Origin: Dehalococcoidia bacterium
GTDB lineage: Bacteria > Chloroflexota > Dehalococcoidia > GIF9 > AB-539-J10
NCBI GenBank assembly: GCA_018399375.1
Contig: JAGYOV010000030.1
Coordinates: 1 to 8,720, forward strand
Reading direction: 5' to 3'
DNA: 8,720 bases
Part shown: positions 1 to 4,699 of the stretch, one piece after another
How positions within the stretch are numbered: the stretch's first letter is position 1
Layout of the letters: each line of letters begins with the position of its first letter
Position numbers and translations under genes: made by a program
The notes under the pieces: model-generated
What the model saw: only the letters and a program-made list of their open reading frames with translations
Database searches by the model: none
Told to the model about the DNA's origin: nothing

Positions 1-15
1 CACCCTCCTTTACAA

Positions 16-366
16 TCAGGGCTCTTTGTATTTGAAGCCATTCCATGAGCCAGGATTGTGGCTAGCGGTGATAATAATAGCTCCAGCCAAGCGCATATCG
101 GTCACGGTGAAGCTTACTACCGGAGTGGGAGCGGGATTGAGGCACAGATATGACCTGATGTTATTGCCAGCCAGCACCTCGGCAGCAGCGGCGGCGAAGT
201 CCTCTGAGGCGAAACGGGTATCATAACCGATGACCACTCCTCTTTCTGCTTGCCCGCTCTGCAAAAGATAATCAGACACTGCCTGGGTGCAGAGGCGAAC
301 GTTGTTGAAGGTGAAATCTTCAGCGATGATTGCTCTCCACCCGTCAGTGCCGAACTTTATGTTCAT
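16..366 (-). pseudogene. phosphoglucomutase/phosphomannomutase family protein, N-terminal part, apparently frameshifted near the window edge
   Basis: This is the N-terminal domain of an alpha-D-phosphohexomutase, the family that interconverts hexose 1- and 6-phosphates in the cytoplasm for sugar-nucleotide and wall-precursor synthesis. The start KFGTDGWR (residues 4-11) is the family's N-terminal signature. TASHNP (100-105) is the active-site loop, with Ser102 as the expected phosphoserine; the NGFKYK that follows is also typical. The ATG at 364-366 has GGAG six bases upstream (373-376). Reading stops at a TGA (16-18) after 116 residues, although family members run to about 450-480. Dropping one T there gives KEPDCKGG to the edge, which continues the family pattern better, so I read this as a one-base frameshift (sequencing error or real mutation) rather than a natural end. 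Substrate specificity cannot be read from this part. The gene lies downstream of endonuclease III on the same strand but has its own promoter-like sequence. Family assignment is firm; pseudogene status is uncertain. Confidence 0.8.
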
Positions 367-372
367 GTTTGT

Positions 373-376
373 CTCC
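373..376 (-). promoter_or_regulatory. Shine-Dalgarno site of the phosphohexomutase gene
   Basis: GGAG on the minus strand sits six bases before the ATG at 364-366. This fixes the start that gives the family-typical N-terminus MNIKFGTDGW. Confidence 0.7.
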
Positions 377-382
377 AGAGCC

Positions 383-407
383 AGAGAAACTAGTTCACCG
401 TTTCTCT
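383..407 (-). repeat. perfect 8-bp inverted repeat in the mutase leader
   Basis: AGAGAAAC (383-390) and GTTTCTCT (400-407) are perfect reverse complements separated by nine bases. The repeat lies between the extended -10 at 423-431 and the Shine-Dalgarno site at 373-376. It could be a 5'-leader hairpin in the mRNA or a DNA operator just downstream of the transcription start. No T-run follows, so it is not an intrinsic terminator. Function is unknown. Confidence 0.55.
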
Positions 408-422
408 ATCTTCTACAAGGTA

Positions 423-431
423 AGTATAACA
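423..431 (-). promoter_or_regulatory. putative extended -10 promoter of the phosphohexomutase gene
   Basis: On the minus strand TGTTATACT has the extended -10 form TGnTATAmT (five of six bases match the TATAAT consensus). No good -35 is seen at 17 bases, which is tolerable for an extended -10 promoter. The expected start near 416 would give a leader of about 50 bases containing the inverted repeat at 383-407. This suggests the mutase can be transcribed independently of endonuclease III. Confidence 0.4.
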
Positions 432-450
432 CGGTGCAAAAATGTGCTCT

Positions 451-480
451 AGCTAAGGGGAAAGAGTCTCCCCTCTTGCT
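451..480 (-). terminator. possible weak terminator hairpin after endonuclease III
   Basis: Fourteen bases past the endonuclease III stop codon, AGGGGA (456-461) pairs with TCCCCT (469-474) around a seven-base loop. AGC/GCT extends the stem beyond a bulge and a T-T mismatch. On the minus strand a run of five T follows only after eight further bases (442-438), so this is not a textbook intrinsic terminator. It may attenuate read-through into the mutase or stabilise the upstream mRNA end. Confidence 0.35.
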
Positions 481-494
481 CTGCTATTTTACTG

Positions 495-1163
495 TCAGAT
501 AAAATTTCCTTCTTGGCCTGACACATTTTCTCTCCTGCATTCTTCTTTTACCGGGCAGATTTCGCATCTTGGTTTCTGTGATTTGCATACTTGCCGCCCA
601 AAATTTATCAGGGCCAGATGTACCCTTGCCCTGTCATCAGGAGGAACCTCGTTTTCCAACTTTGCTCTCAGGCTTTCGTATCCATCTCTATCATTTGCTA
701 CACCAATTCTTTTCATTACCCGGAGAATGTGGACATCGATGGGTAAAACCTTTTCACCTCTAACCGCCATCAAGAAGACATCTGCTGTCTTGGGGCCTAT
801 TCCTTCCAGAGAGATCAGCTTATTCTTAGCTTCGGAGTAAGGCAGGTTCATTATCTCTTCCAGATAGCCTCTGTAATTCTTTTGCAAACTCTTGGCTAGC
901 TTGGAAATTCTGATAGCCCTCACACGATGAAAACCAGCGGGCCTGATAACTTTCTCTATCTCTGCTATCTCAGCACGGGCCACGTCATCTATCTCTTTAA
1001 ATTCCCGAATGAAGTTCTCCATGGCGGCATCTACATTTCTCCAGTGCGTGCTCTGGGAAAGCATTATATTGATCAATGTTTCAAAGGGATTATATTTTTC
1101 CCAGTCGTCATGAACTTCATATCGATCAGAAATAACGCTTATAATACTCTTGATTTTACTCAT
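495..1163 (-). CDS. nth: endonuclease III-type DNA glycosylase/AP lyase with [4Fe-4S] cluster
   Basis: Base-excision repair enzyme of the HhH-GPD superfamily, expected to remove oxidised pyrimidines and nick the abasic strand. The helix-hairpin-helix reads LEGIGPKTA (119-127) with the catalytic lysine at 125. The general-base aspartate is 143, in PIDVHILRV, and the 18-residue spacing matches the E. coli enzyme. The C-terminal cluster ligands Cys193, 200, 203 and 209 keep the C-x6-C-x2-C-x5-C spacing. Lys125 argues against MutY, which lacks a lysine there. Length is 222 residues, close to the usual 210-220. I chose the ATG at 1161-1163 because GGAG lies six bases upstream; a TTG at 1175 would add four residues but its own codon overlaps that GGAG. 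The motif around residues 35-40 (LSQSTH) differs from the LSAQATD of E. coli, so the exact lesion range may differ. It lies between the membrane-protein gene and the mutase gene, all on the minus strand. Confidence 0.92.
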   Translation of the reverse strand: MSKIKSIISVISDRYEVHDDWEKYNPFETLINIMLSQSTHWRNVDAAMENFIREFKEIDDVARAEIAEIEKVIRPAGFHRVRAIRISKLAKSLQKNYRGYLEEIMNLPYSEAKNKLISLEGIGPKTADVFLMAVRGEKVLPIDVHILRVMKRIGVANDRDGYESLRAKLENEVPPDDRARVHLALINFGRQVCKSQKPRCEICPVKEECRRENVSGQEGNFI

Positions 1164-1166
1164 CCA

Positions 1167-1173
1167 TAACTCC
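1167..1173 (-). promoter_or_regulatory. Shine-Dalgarno site deciding the endonuclease III start
   Basis: On the minus strand TTGGAGTTATGGATG places GGAG six bases before the ATG at 1161-1163. The TTG at its left end is the alternative start, but it has no Shine-Dalgarno of its own. Confidence 0.6.
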
Positions 1174-1175
1174 AA

Positions 1176-1379
1176 TAGTAACCCAAATTTTATTTGATAC
1201 CACTCTATGGTTTATCTTTATGACAGCTTCTAATCTATGTAGTTGTGTATACGAGATAAAGGTAAGAGGGTTGGATATGTTTCTATTTGTTCAGATAGGC
1301 AGTTGCATGGGAGGTATCTCCTTATGTAAGTGAATATAATATGGCAGTTGAGTTAGATTAAGCAGCACATTTCTATAAT
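1176..1379. other. intergenic region without a recognisable gene
   Basis: About 200 A+T-rich bases lie between the membrane-protein stop and the endonuclease III start. On the minus strand a weak extended -10-like TGGTATCAAAT lies near 1194-1204, without a good -35. GGAG-GTAT-CTCC (1310-1321) forms only a four-base stem with no T-run. I see no convincing terminator, RNA or coding sequence here. Confidence 0.5.
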
Positions 1380-1748
1380 TTACCAATTGTCATCTTCCGA
1401 GGTCTTTACATCGTGAAGCAGGAAAAGGAAACCTGCAATGACCATGGGCACGGGATAAACGAGCAGCGTTATCAATAACATTCGGAACACATCGAAGAGC
1501 TCAAAGGTAAAGAGCACGGTGGAAACAATGCCCGCAATGACAAGCCACCATCCTCCTATACGCTCACGTTTAAAAGCTATTGCTGTGGCCAATATCATCG
1601 ATACGGGGCCACAGACTAGAAGAACGTAATCTCTTAGACCGATGGCGCCACTGAAGTATTCGCCAAATCCTTCACCAAAGGCGAAAACCAAAAATAATAG
1701 ACCGAAAGCTATACCTATCCCCAGTGCCATATAGCGCATCCAGTTCAT
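1380..1748 (-). CDS. small four-helix integral membrane protein of unknown function
   Basis: The 122-residue product is almost entirely hydrophobic, with probable membrane helices at about 7-24, 40-58, 65-83 and 88-111 and a short acidic tail (HDVKTSEDDNW). A conserved-looking GEGFGEYFSG follows helix 1, and a basic KRERIGG loop (60-66) lies between helices 2 and 3. By the positive-inside rule this basic loop should be cytoplasmic, which would put both termini on the same, cytoplasmic side. There is no cleavable signal peptide, catalytic motif or metal-binding pattern. It resembles small four-helix proteins annotated only as domains of unknown function, and I cannot name a family with confidence. 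The ATG at 1746-1748 has no Shine-Dalgarno, but a -10-like TATTAA ends nine bases upstream. Met4 and Met7 are alternative starts, also without good ribosome-binding sites. Coding status is supported by the uninterrupted hydrophobic pattern; function is unassigned. Confidence 0.75.
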   Translation of the reverse strand: MNWMRYMALGIGIAFGLLFLVFAFGEGFGEYFSGAIGLRDYVLLVCGPVSMILATAIAFKRERIGGWWLVIAGIVSTVLFTFELFDVFRMLLITLLVYPVPMVIAGFLFLLHDVKTSEDDNW

Positions 1749-1757
1749 AATGTTACT

Positions 1758-1787
1758 TTAATATGTATTATTGACTTTGTACCACAA
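1758..1787 (-). promoter_or_regulatory. putative promoter giving a near-leaderless mRNA for the membrane protein
   Basis: On the minus strand TTGTGG (1782-1787) and TATTAA (1758-1763) are separated by 18 bases. The predicted transcription start near 1751 is only about three bases before the ATG, which fits the absence of a Shine-Dalgarno site. The -35 also lies in a small palindrome, TTTGT-ACC-ACAAA on the plus strand (1776-1788). Confidence 0.35.
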
Positions 1788-2194
1788 AATAGCCCCGCAA
1801 TAGATTCGATCAATTTGGTGCTTGATTTTATCCATTGCGTGACTGCCAAAATTATAGCAGGTTGTTTCAGGCAAAGGCATTTCCGGTGTCCTCATAGTTC
1901 CGGTGAGTTACTGTACAATTTGTATGACACTGAAATAGATGGTTGCTTAAAAAGGATCATTATATGTGTTTTCAGGAGGGAAGTTCCCCCAGCCGTGAAT
2001 TTGTTGTCAGGGTAATAAAGCAGCTCTATCGGCCAGTTAAGTTATTATCTCTTTCTTATCTAGTGTCTCCTGGTTTGCCCTTGTTGATTTTAGTGGTAAT
2101 CAGCGTTTCTTTCTATTCCGTCCGTAATATCATGCTCGACCAATATGTCGTTGCCTTTCCAGAAGTATAGTTTGCTCTATTAACAACATGTGAC

Positions 2195-2210
2195 AATTCC
2201 GAGGGGAATT
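2195..2210. repeat. perfect inverted repeat upstream of the pyrophosphatase promoter
   Basis: AATTCC (2195-2200) and GGAATT (2205-2210) are perfect reverse complements around GAGG. The site ends 25 bases before the -35 hexamer at 2236-2241, a common place for an activator or repressor site. No regulator gene is in the window, and the match could be chance in A+T-rich DNA. Confidence 0.4.
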
Positions 2211-2235
2211 CAGATTTCCGTAGCACGACTTGCTG

Positions 2236-2265
2236 TTGACATTCTTAACGTTTTAGTGCTAGATT
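2236..2265 (+). promoter_or_regulatory. promoter of the membrane pyrophosphatase gene
   Basis: A perfect -35 TTGACA (2236-2241) is followed after 18 bases by TAGATT (2260-2265), with an extended TGC directly in front of the -10 (2257-2259). The expected start near 2272 gives a leader of about 128 bases. TAGCAC (2221-2226) and GTGCTA (2256-2261) form an inverted repeat around the -35, and the second arm overlaps the -10, so an operator is possible. Confidence 0.6.
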
Positions 2266-2298
2266 TACTCGTCATTATGCTTTCTCCGTGTGGTAAAG

Positions 2299-2344
2299 AA
2301 ACGGGTGTTTTGCCTTTAGAGGTTGGCTGCCCGTTTTTTGTTTT
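2299..2344 (+). terminator. terminator-like hairpin in the pyrophosphatase leader (possible attenuator)
   Basis: AAACGGG (2299-2305) pairs perfectly with CCCGTTT (2330-2336). TTTTTTGTTTT (2334-2344) follows, so the structure has the stem and U-tract of an intrinsic terminator, though with a long 24-base loop. It lies inside the predicted leader, upstream of the ribosome-binding site. A second ACGGG (2350-2354) could pair with the same CCCGT and open the hairpin. Premature termination control is therefore plausible. No known riboswitch class was recognised. Confidence 0.4.
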
Positions 2345-2387
2345 AGGTGACGGGACAGGTCGAGACAATTTGTAATAAATTAATTAA

Positions 2388-2393
2388 AGGAGG
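2388..2393 (+). promoter_or_regulatory. strong Shine-Dalgarno site of hppA
   Basis: AGGAGG, within AAAGGAGGT, lies six bases before the ATG at 2400. It is close to ideal and fixes the start of the pyrophosphatase. Confidence 0.9.
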
Positions 2394-2399
2394 TACGTA

Positions 2400-4604
2400 A
2401 TGTCGCAGATTCCCGGTATTTTCTGGGTGGTAGTGGTAGGTTGCGTTGTTGGTATTGCCTTTGCCCTGTATCTGGTAAGATTCATAATGAAAGCAGACCA
2501 GGGGTCAAAGGAAGCCCGTGCAGTCAACGCTTTGATAACAGAGGGGGCCTGGGCTTTCCTCAAGCGCCAGTATTCTACCATAGGCATAACTGCCATATTG
2601 GTAGCGGCGCTGATAGGAGTGTTGATTGGCAAATTGAGTGGGCCTGAAGAGTTGGATATGTACCAACTAACTGCTTTAGGTCTGGGATGGAGAACGGGAG
2701 TAGCCTTCCTGGTGGGGGCCCTTTTCTCTGCCGCTTCTGGATTTCTGGGGATGTTGATAGCGGTTAAATCCAACGTGCGCTGCGCCGCTGCTTCTCACAA
2801 AGGATTAAATGAAGCTATCAAGGTTGCCCTCCGGGGAGGAGCGGTCTCCGGTTTTCTCGTTATCACTCTCAGCTTGATTGGTGTTACCGCTATGTTCTTT
2901 GCTTTTGGCGGAGCCAGTCATCCCGAAATTGCTCCTCATATTATCGTTGGTTTTGGCTTCGGAGCCAGCATGGTTGCTCTCTTTGCTCAGCTTGGAGGGG
3001 GTATATTCACCAAAGCTGCTGATATGGGAGCTGATCTTGCCGGTAAAGTTGAAGCAGGTATACCGGAAGATGATCCTCGCAACGCTGCAGTAATTGCTGA
3101 CCAGGTTGGAGATAACGTTGGAGACTGCGCCGGTCGTGGTGCAGACCTGTTTGAATCCACGGCGGCCGAGAATATCGGTGCCATGATTATAGGTGTGGCA
3201 CTGTATACTGCATCCATCAAGCTGGGATTCTCTCCGATGGTAGCTGTTGGGTGGGTATTATTCCCTCTTGTCATTCGTGCATTCGGTATCTTTGCCAGCC
3301 TCATAGGAATTCTTGCCGTCCACACTAGAGGGGAAAAGGAGAATCCCATGAATGCCCTCAACAGGGGCTATTATGTAGCTCTGGCCATTTCAGCCATATG
3401 TATGGTTTTTGTCAGCAAGTCGATGTTCGGGCCTATGACCGATGGATGGGTGTGGCTCATGGGAGCAGGGCTTATCGGGCTGATCTTCAGCGTGTTCGTA
3501 GTCTACATTACACAGTATTATACCGAAGCCACCCACGGACCGACGAGAGATATTGCCGAGTCCTGTAAGACGGGCCCAGCTACCACGATAGTAACAGGAA
3601 TGGCGAAGGGATTCGAAACCGTTATGCCTACTACTCTTATTATTGGCTTTGCTCTCCTCATATCCTACTGGTTCGGCACTCAAGCTGGATTGGAACTTGA
3701 TTGGTGGATCAGCGGAGCATATGGTTCCGCCATAGCGACTATGGGCATGTTAATGACAGGTTCTTTTATTTTAGCGGAAGATACTTTTGGTCCTATTACC
3801 GACAATGCCAATGGAATCAATGAATTCACCCATGCAGGCGGTGATATAAGAAGAATTACTGACCATCTCGATGCCACCGGGAATACCACCAAGGCCCTGA
3901 CCAAGGGATATGCCATGGTGTCGGCAGGGCTGGCTGGCTTTCTTCTTTTCCAGGCCTACTTTGACAGAGTACAGCTTTTCCAGGGAACTGAGGGATCAAT
4001 TTTCCTTGTAAACCTGGTCCGCCCCGAGGTCTTTATCGGTGCTGTTCTGGCTATTATGATGGTCTTTCTGTTCAGTTCCTGGTCGTTGCTGTCTGTGGGT
4101 AAGGCAGCGGGCAAGATAATCGATGAGGTGCGTCGTCAGCTCAAGTCAGATCCAGGTATCATGGCAGGGACTTCTCAACCTGATTATGGGAAGGCAGTAG
4201 ATATTACTACCAAGGCAGCGCTGAAGGGGATGATCGCTCCTGGACTTTTACCCATAATTCTCCCAATAGCGATCGGTGTTATCTTCCGGTTCATACCCGA
4301 TTATGATGCTCCCATGGCAGTAGGCGCCTTCTTGATGGTGGGAACTATTGCTTCCATTCTTATGGCTTCCTTCATGAATAATGCCGGGGGAGCTTGGGAT
4401 AACGCCAAGAAGTATATTGAAGATGGGCAGTTGAAAGGTGAAAAAGGTGAAGTTTTGGGCAAGGGGTCTTTTGCTCATGCGGCTGGTGTAGTCGGTGATA
4501 CAGTTGGTGACCCTCTCAAGGATACTGTAGGACCTTCACTACACATTGTGGCCAAGCTCATTGCTACTGTTACTCTGGTTATGTGTCCTCTTTGGGTTAT
4601 TTAA
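2400..4604 (+). CDS. hppA: membrane-bound proton-pumping pyrophosphatase, K+-independent type
   Basis: The 734-residue integral membrane pump couples PPi hydrolysis to ion export and, in this family, has about 16 helices and works as a homodimer. The first PPi site reads DMGADLAGKVE (208-218), followed by IPEDDPRN and VGDNVGDCAG, so the Mg-PPi-binding aspartates, lysine and glutamate all appear present. FGPITDNANGINE, AWDNAKK (665-671) and GDTVGDPLKD (699-708) form the rest of the active site. The GNTTKALTKG segment has Lys498 and Thr501, the pair that marks K+-independent H+-pumping enzymes; K+-dependent ones have Ala at the lysine position. Several usually conserved positions differ: CAGRGAD for CAGMAAD, DNANGINE for DNAGGIAE, and GDPLKDTVGPSLH for GDPFKDTSGPSLN. 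Length is normal and no essential residue appears lost. The start is set by an ideal Shine-Dalgarno. The gene is monocistronic, with a promoter at 2236-2265 and a terminator at 4627-4663. Confidence 0.96.
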   Translation: MSQIPGIFWVVVVGCVVGIAFALYLVRFIMKADQGSKEARAVNALITEGAWAFLKRQYSTIGITAILVAALIGVLIGKLSGPEELDMYQLTALGLGWRTGVAFLVGALFSAASGFLGMLIAVKSNVRCAAASHKGLNEAIKVALRGGAVSGFLVITLSLIGVTAMFFAFGGASHPEIAPHIIVGFGFGASMVALFAQLGGGIFTKAADMGADLAGKVEAGIPEDDPRNAAVIADQVGDNVGDCAGRGADLFESTAAENIGAMIIGVALYTASIKLGFSPMVAVGWVLFPLVIRAFGIFASLIGILAVHTRGEKENPMNALNRGYYVALAISAICMVFVSKSMFGPMTDGWVWLMGAGLIGLIFSVFVVYITQYYTEATHGPTRDIAESCKTGPATTIVTGMAKGFETVMPTTLIIGFALLISYWFGTQAGLELDWWISGAYGSAIATMGMLMTGSFILAEDTFGPITDNANGINEFTHAGGDIRRITDHLDATGNTTKALTKGYAMVSAGLAGFLLFQAYFDRVQLFQGTEGSIFLVNLVRPEVFIGAVLAIMMVFLFSSWSLLSVGKAAGKIIDEVRRQLKSDPGIMAGTSQPDYGKAVDITTKAALKGMIAPGLLPIILPIAIGVIFRFIPDYDAPMAVGAFLMVGTIASILMASFMNNAGGAWDNAKKYIEDGQLKGEKGEVLGKGSFAHAAGVVGDTVGDPLKDTVGPSLHIVAKLIATVTLVMCPLWVI

Positions 4605-4626
4605 ACTGTCTACCGCAGGAGGTTAT

Positions 4627-4663
4627 AAGAGGGGATGGCTTTCATGCCATTCCCTCTTTTTTT
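4627..4663 (+). terminator. intrinsic terminator of hppA
   Basis: AAGAGGGGATGGC (4627-4639) pairs with GCCATTCCCTCTT (4646-4658), giving 12 Watson-Crick pairs and one G-U, around the six-base loop TTTCAT. Seven T follow (4657-4663). It starts 22 bases after the hppA stop codon. It separates hppA from uvrA and argues against uvrA starts upstream of it. Confidence 0.93.
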
Positions 4664-4689
4664 GAAGAAGGGAATGCTGGTGTTACAAT
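4661..4689 (+). promoter_or_regulatory. putative uvrA promoter giving a near-leaderless mRNA
   Basis: TTTGAA (4661-4666) lies 17 bases before TACAAT (4684-4689), which has an extended TGT in front (4681-4683). The predicted start near 4696 is about four bases before the ATG at 4700. The -35 begins inside the T-run of the hppA terminator. ACAATTGT (4685-4692) overlapping the -10 is a perfect palindrome. I recognise no LexA box. Confidence 0.5.
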
Positions 4690-4699
4690 TGTGGTCGTC

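Larger units (their letters stand above)
1749..2399. other. 651-base divergent intergenic region without a convincing gene
   Basis: The region separates the minus-strand block from the plus-strand pyrophosphatase. The open frames in it are short, overlap each other in different frames, have no Shine-Dalgarno and resemble nothing I recognise. No tRNA, 6S, SRP, RNase P or tmRNA signature was seen. It does hold promoter elements for both flanking genes. Other features are a direct repeat TTCCGGTG (1881-1888 and 1898-1905, 17-base period) and GGGAA-G-TTCCC near 1979-1989. The palindrome TACAA-T-TTGTA lies at 1914-1924, and its core ACAATTTGTA recurs at 2365-2374. AATTCC-GAGG-GGAATT lies at 2195-2210, and the hppA leader hairpin at 2299-2344. 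An unrecognised small RNA or a decayed gene cannot be excluded. Confidence 0.6.

Noticed and set aside
16..18. TGA in the mutase read as selenocysteine
   Set aside because: A TAA follows two codons later, and this position is not a known selenocysteine site in the family.
1293..1321. AGGAG followed by a five-codon minus-strand frame between the membrane protein and endonuclease III genes
   Set aside because: MQLPI is too short to support, and the AGGAG is paired in a small GGAG/CTCC stem. It is probably chance.
1335..1340. Perfect TATAAT on the plus strand
   Set aside because: No -35 lies at a workable distance, and no plus-strand gene follows for about 1 kb.
1815..2375. Three short plus-strand frames in the divergent intergenic region
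   Set aside because: They overlap one another in different frames, lack ribosome-binding sites, and resemble no known protein. The last overlaps the hppA promoter and leader hairpin.
2272..2399. Fluoride or other known riboswitch before hppA
   Set aside because: The conserved core sequences of the classes I could recall were not found. Only a terminator-like hairpin and a competing arm are visible.
4583..4699. Extended uvrA start at GTG 4583
   Set aside because: It lies inside the hppA coding end and upstream of a strong intrinsic terminator, has no Shine-Dalgarno, and encodes nothing typical of UvrA.
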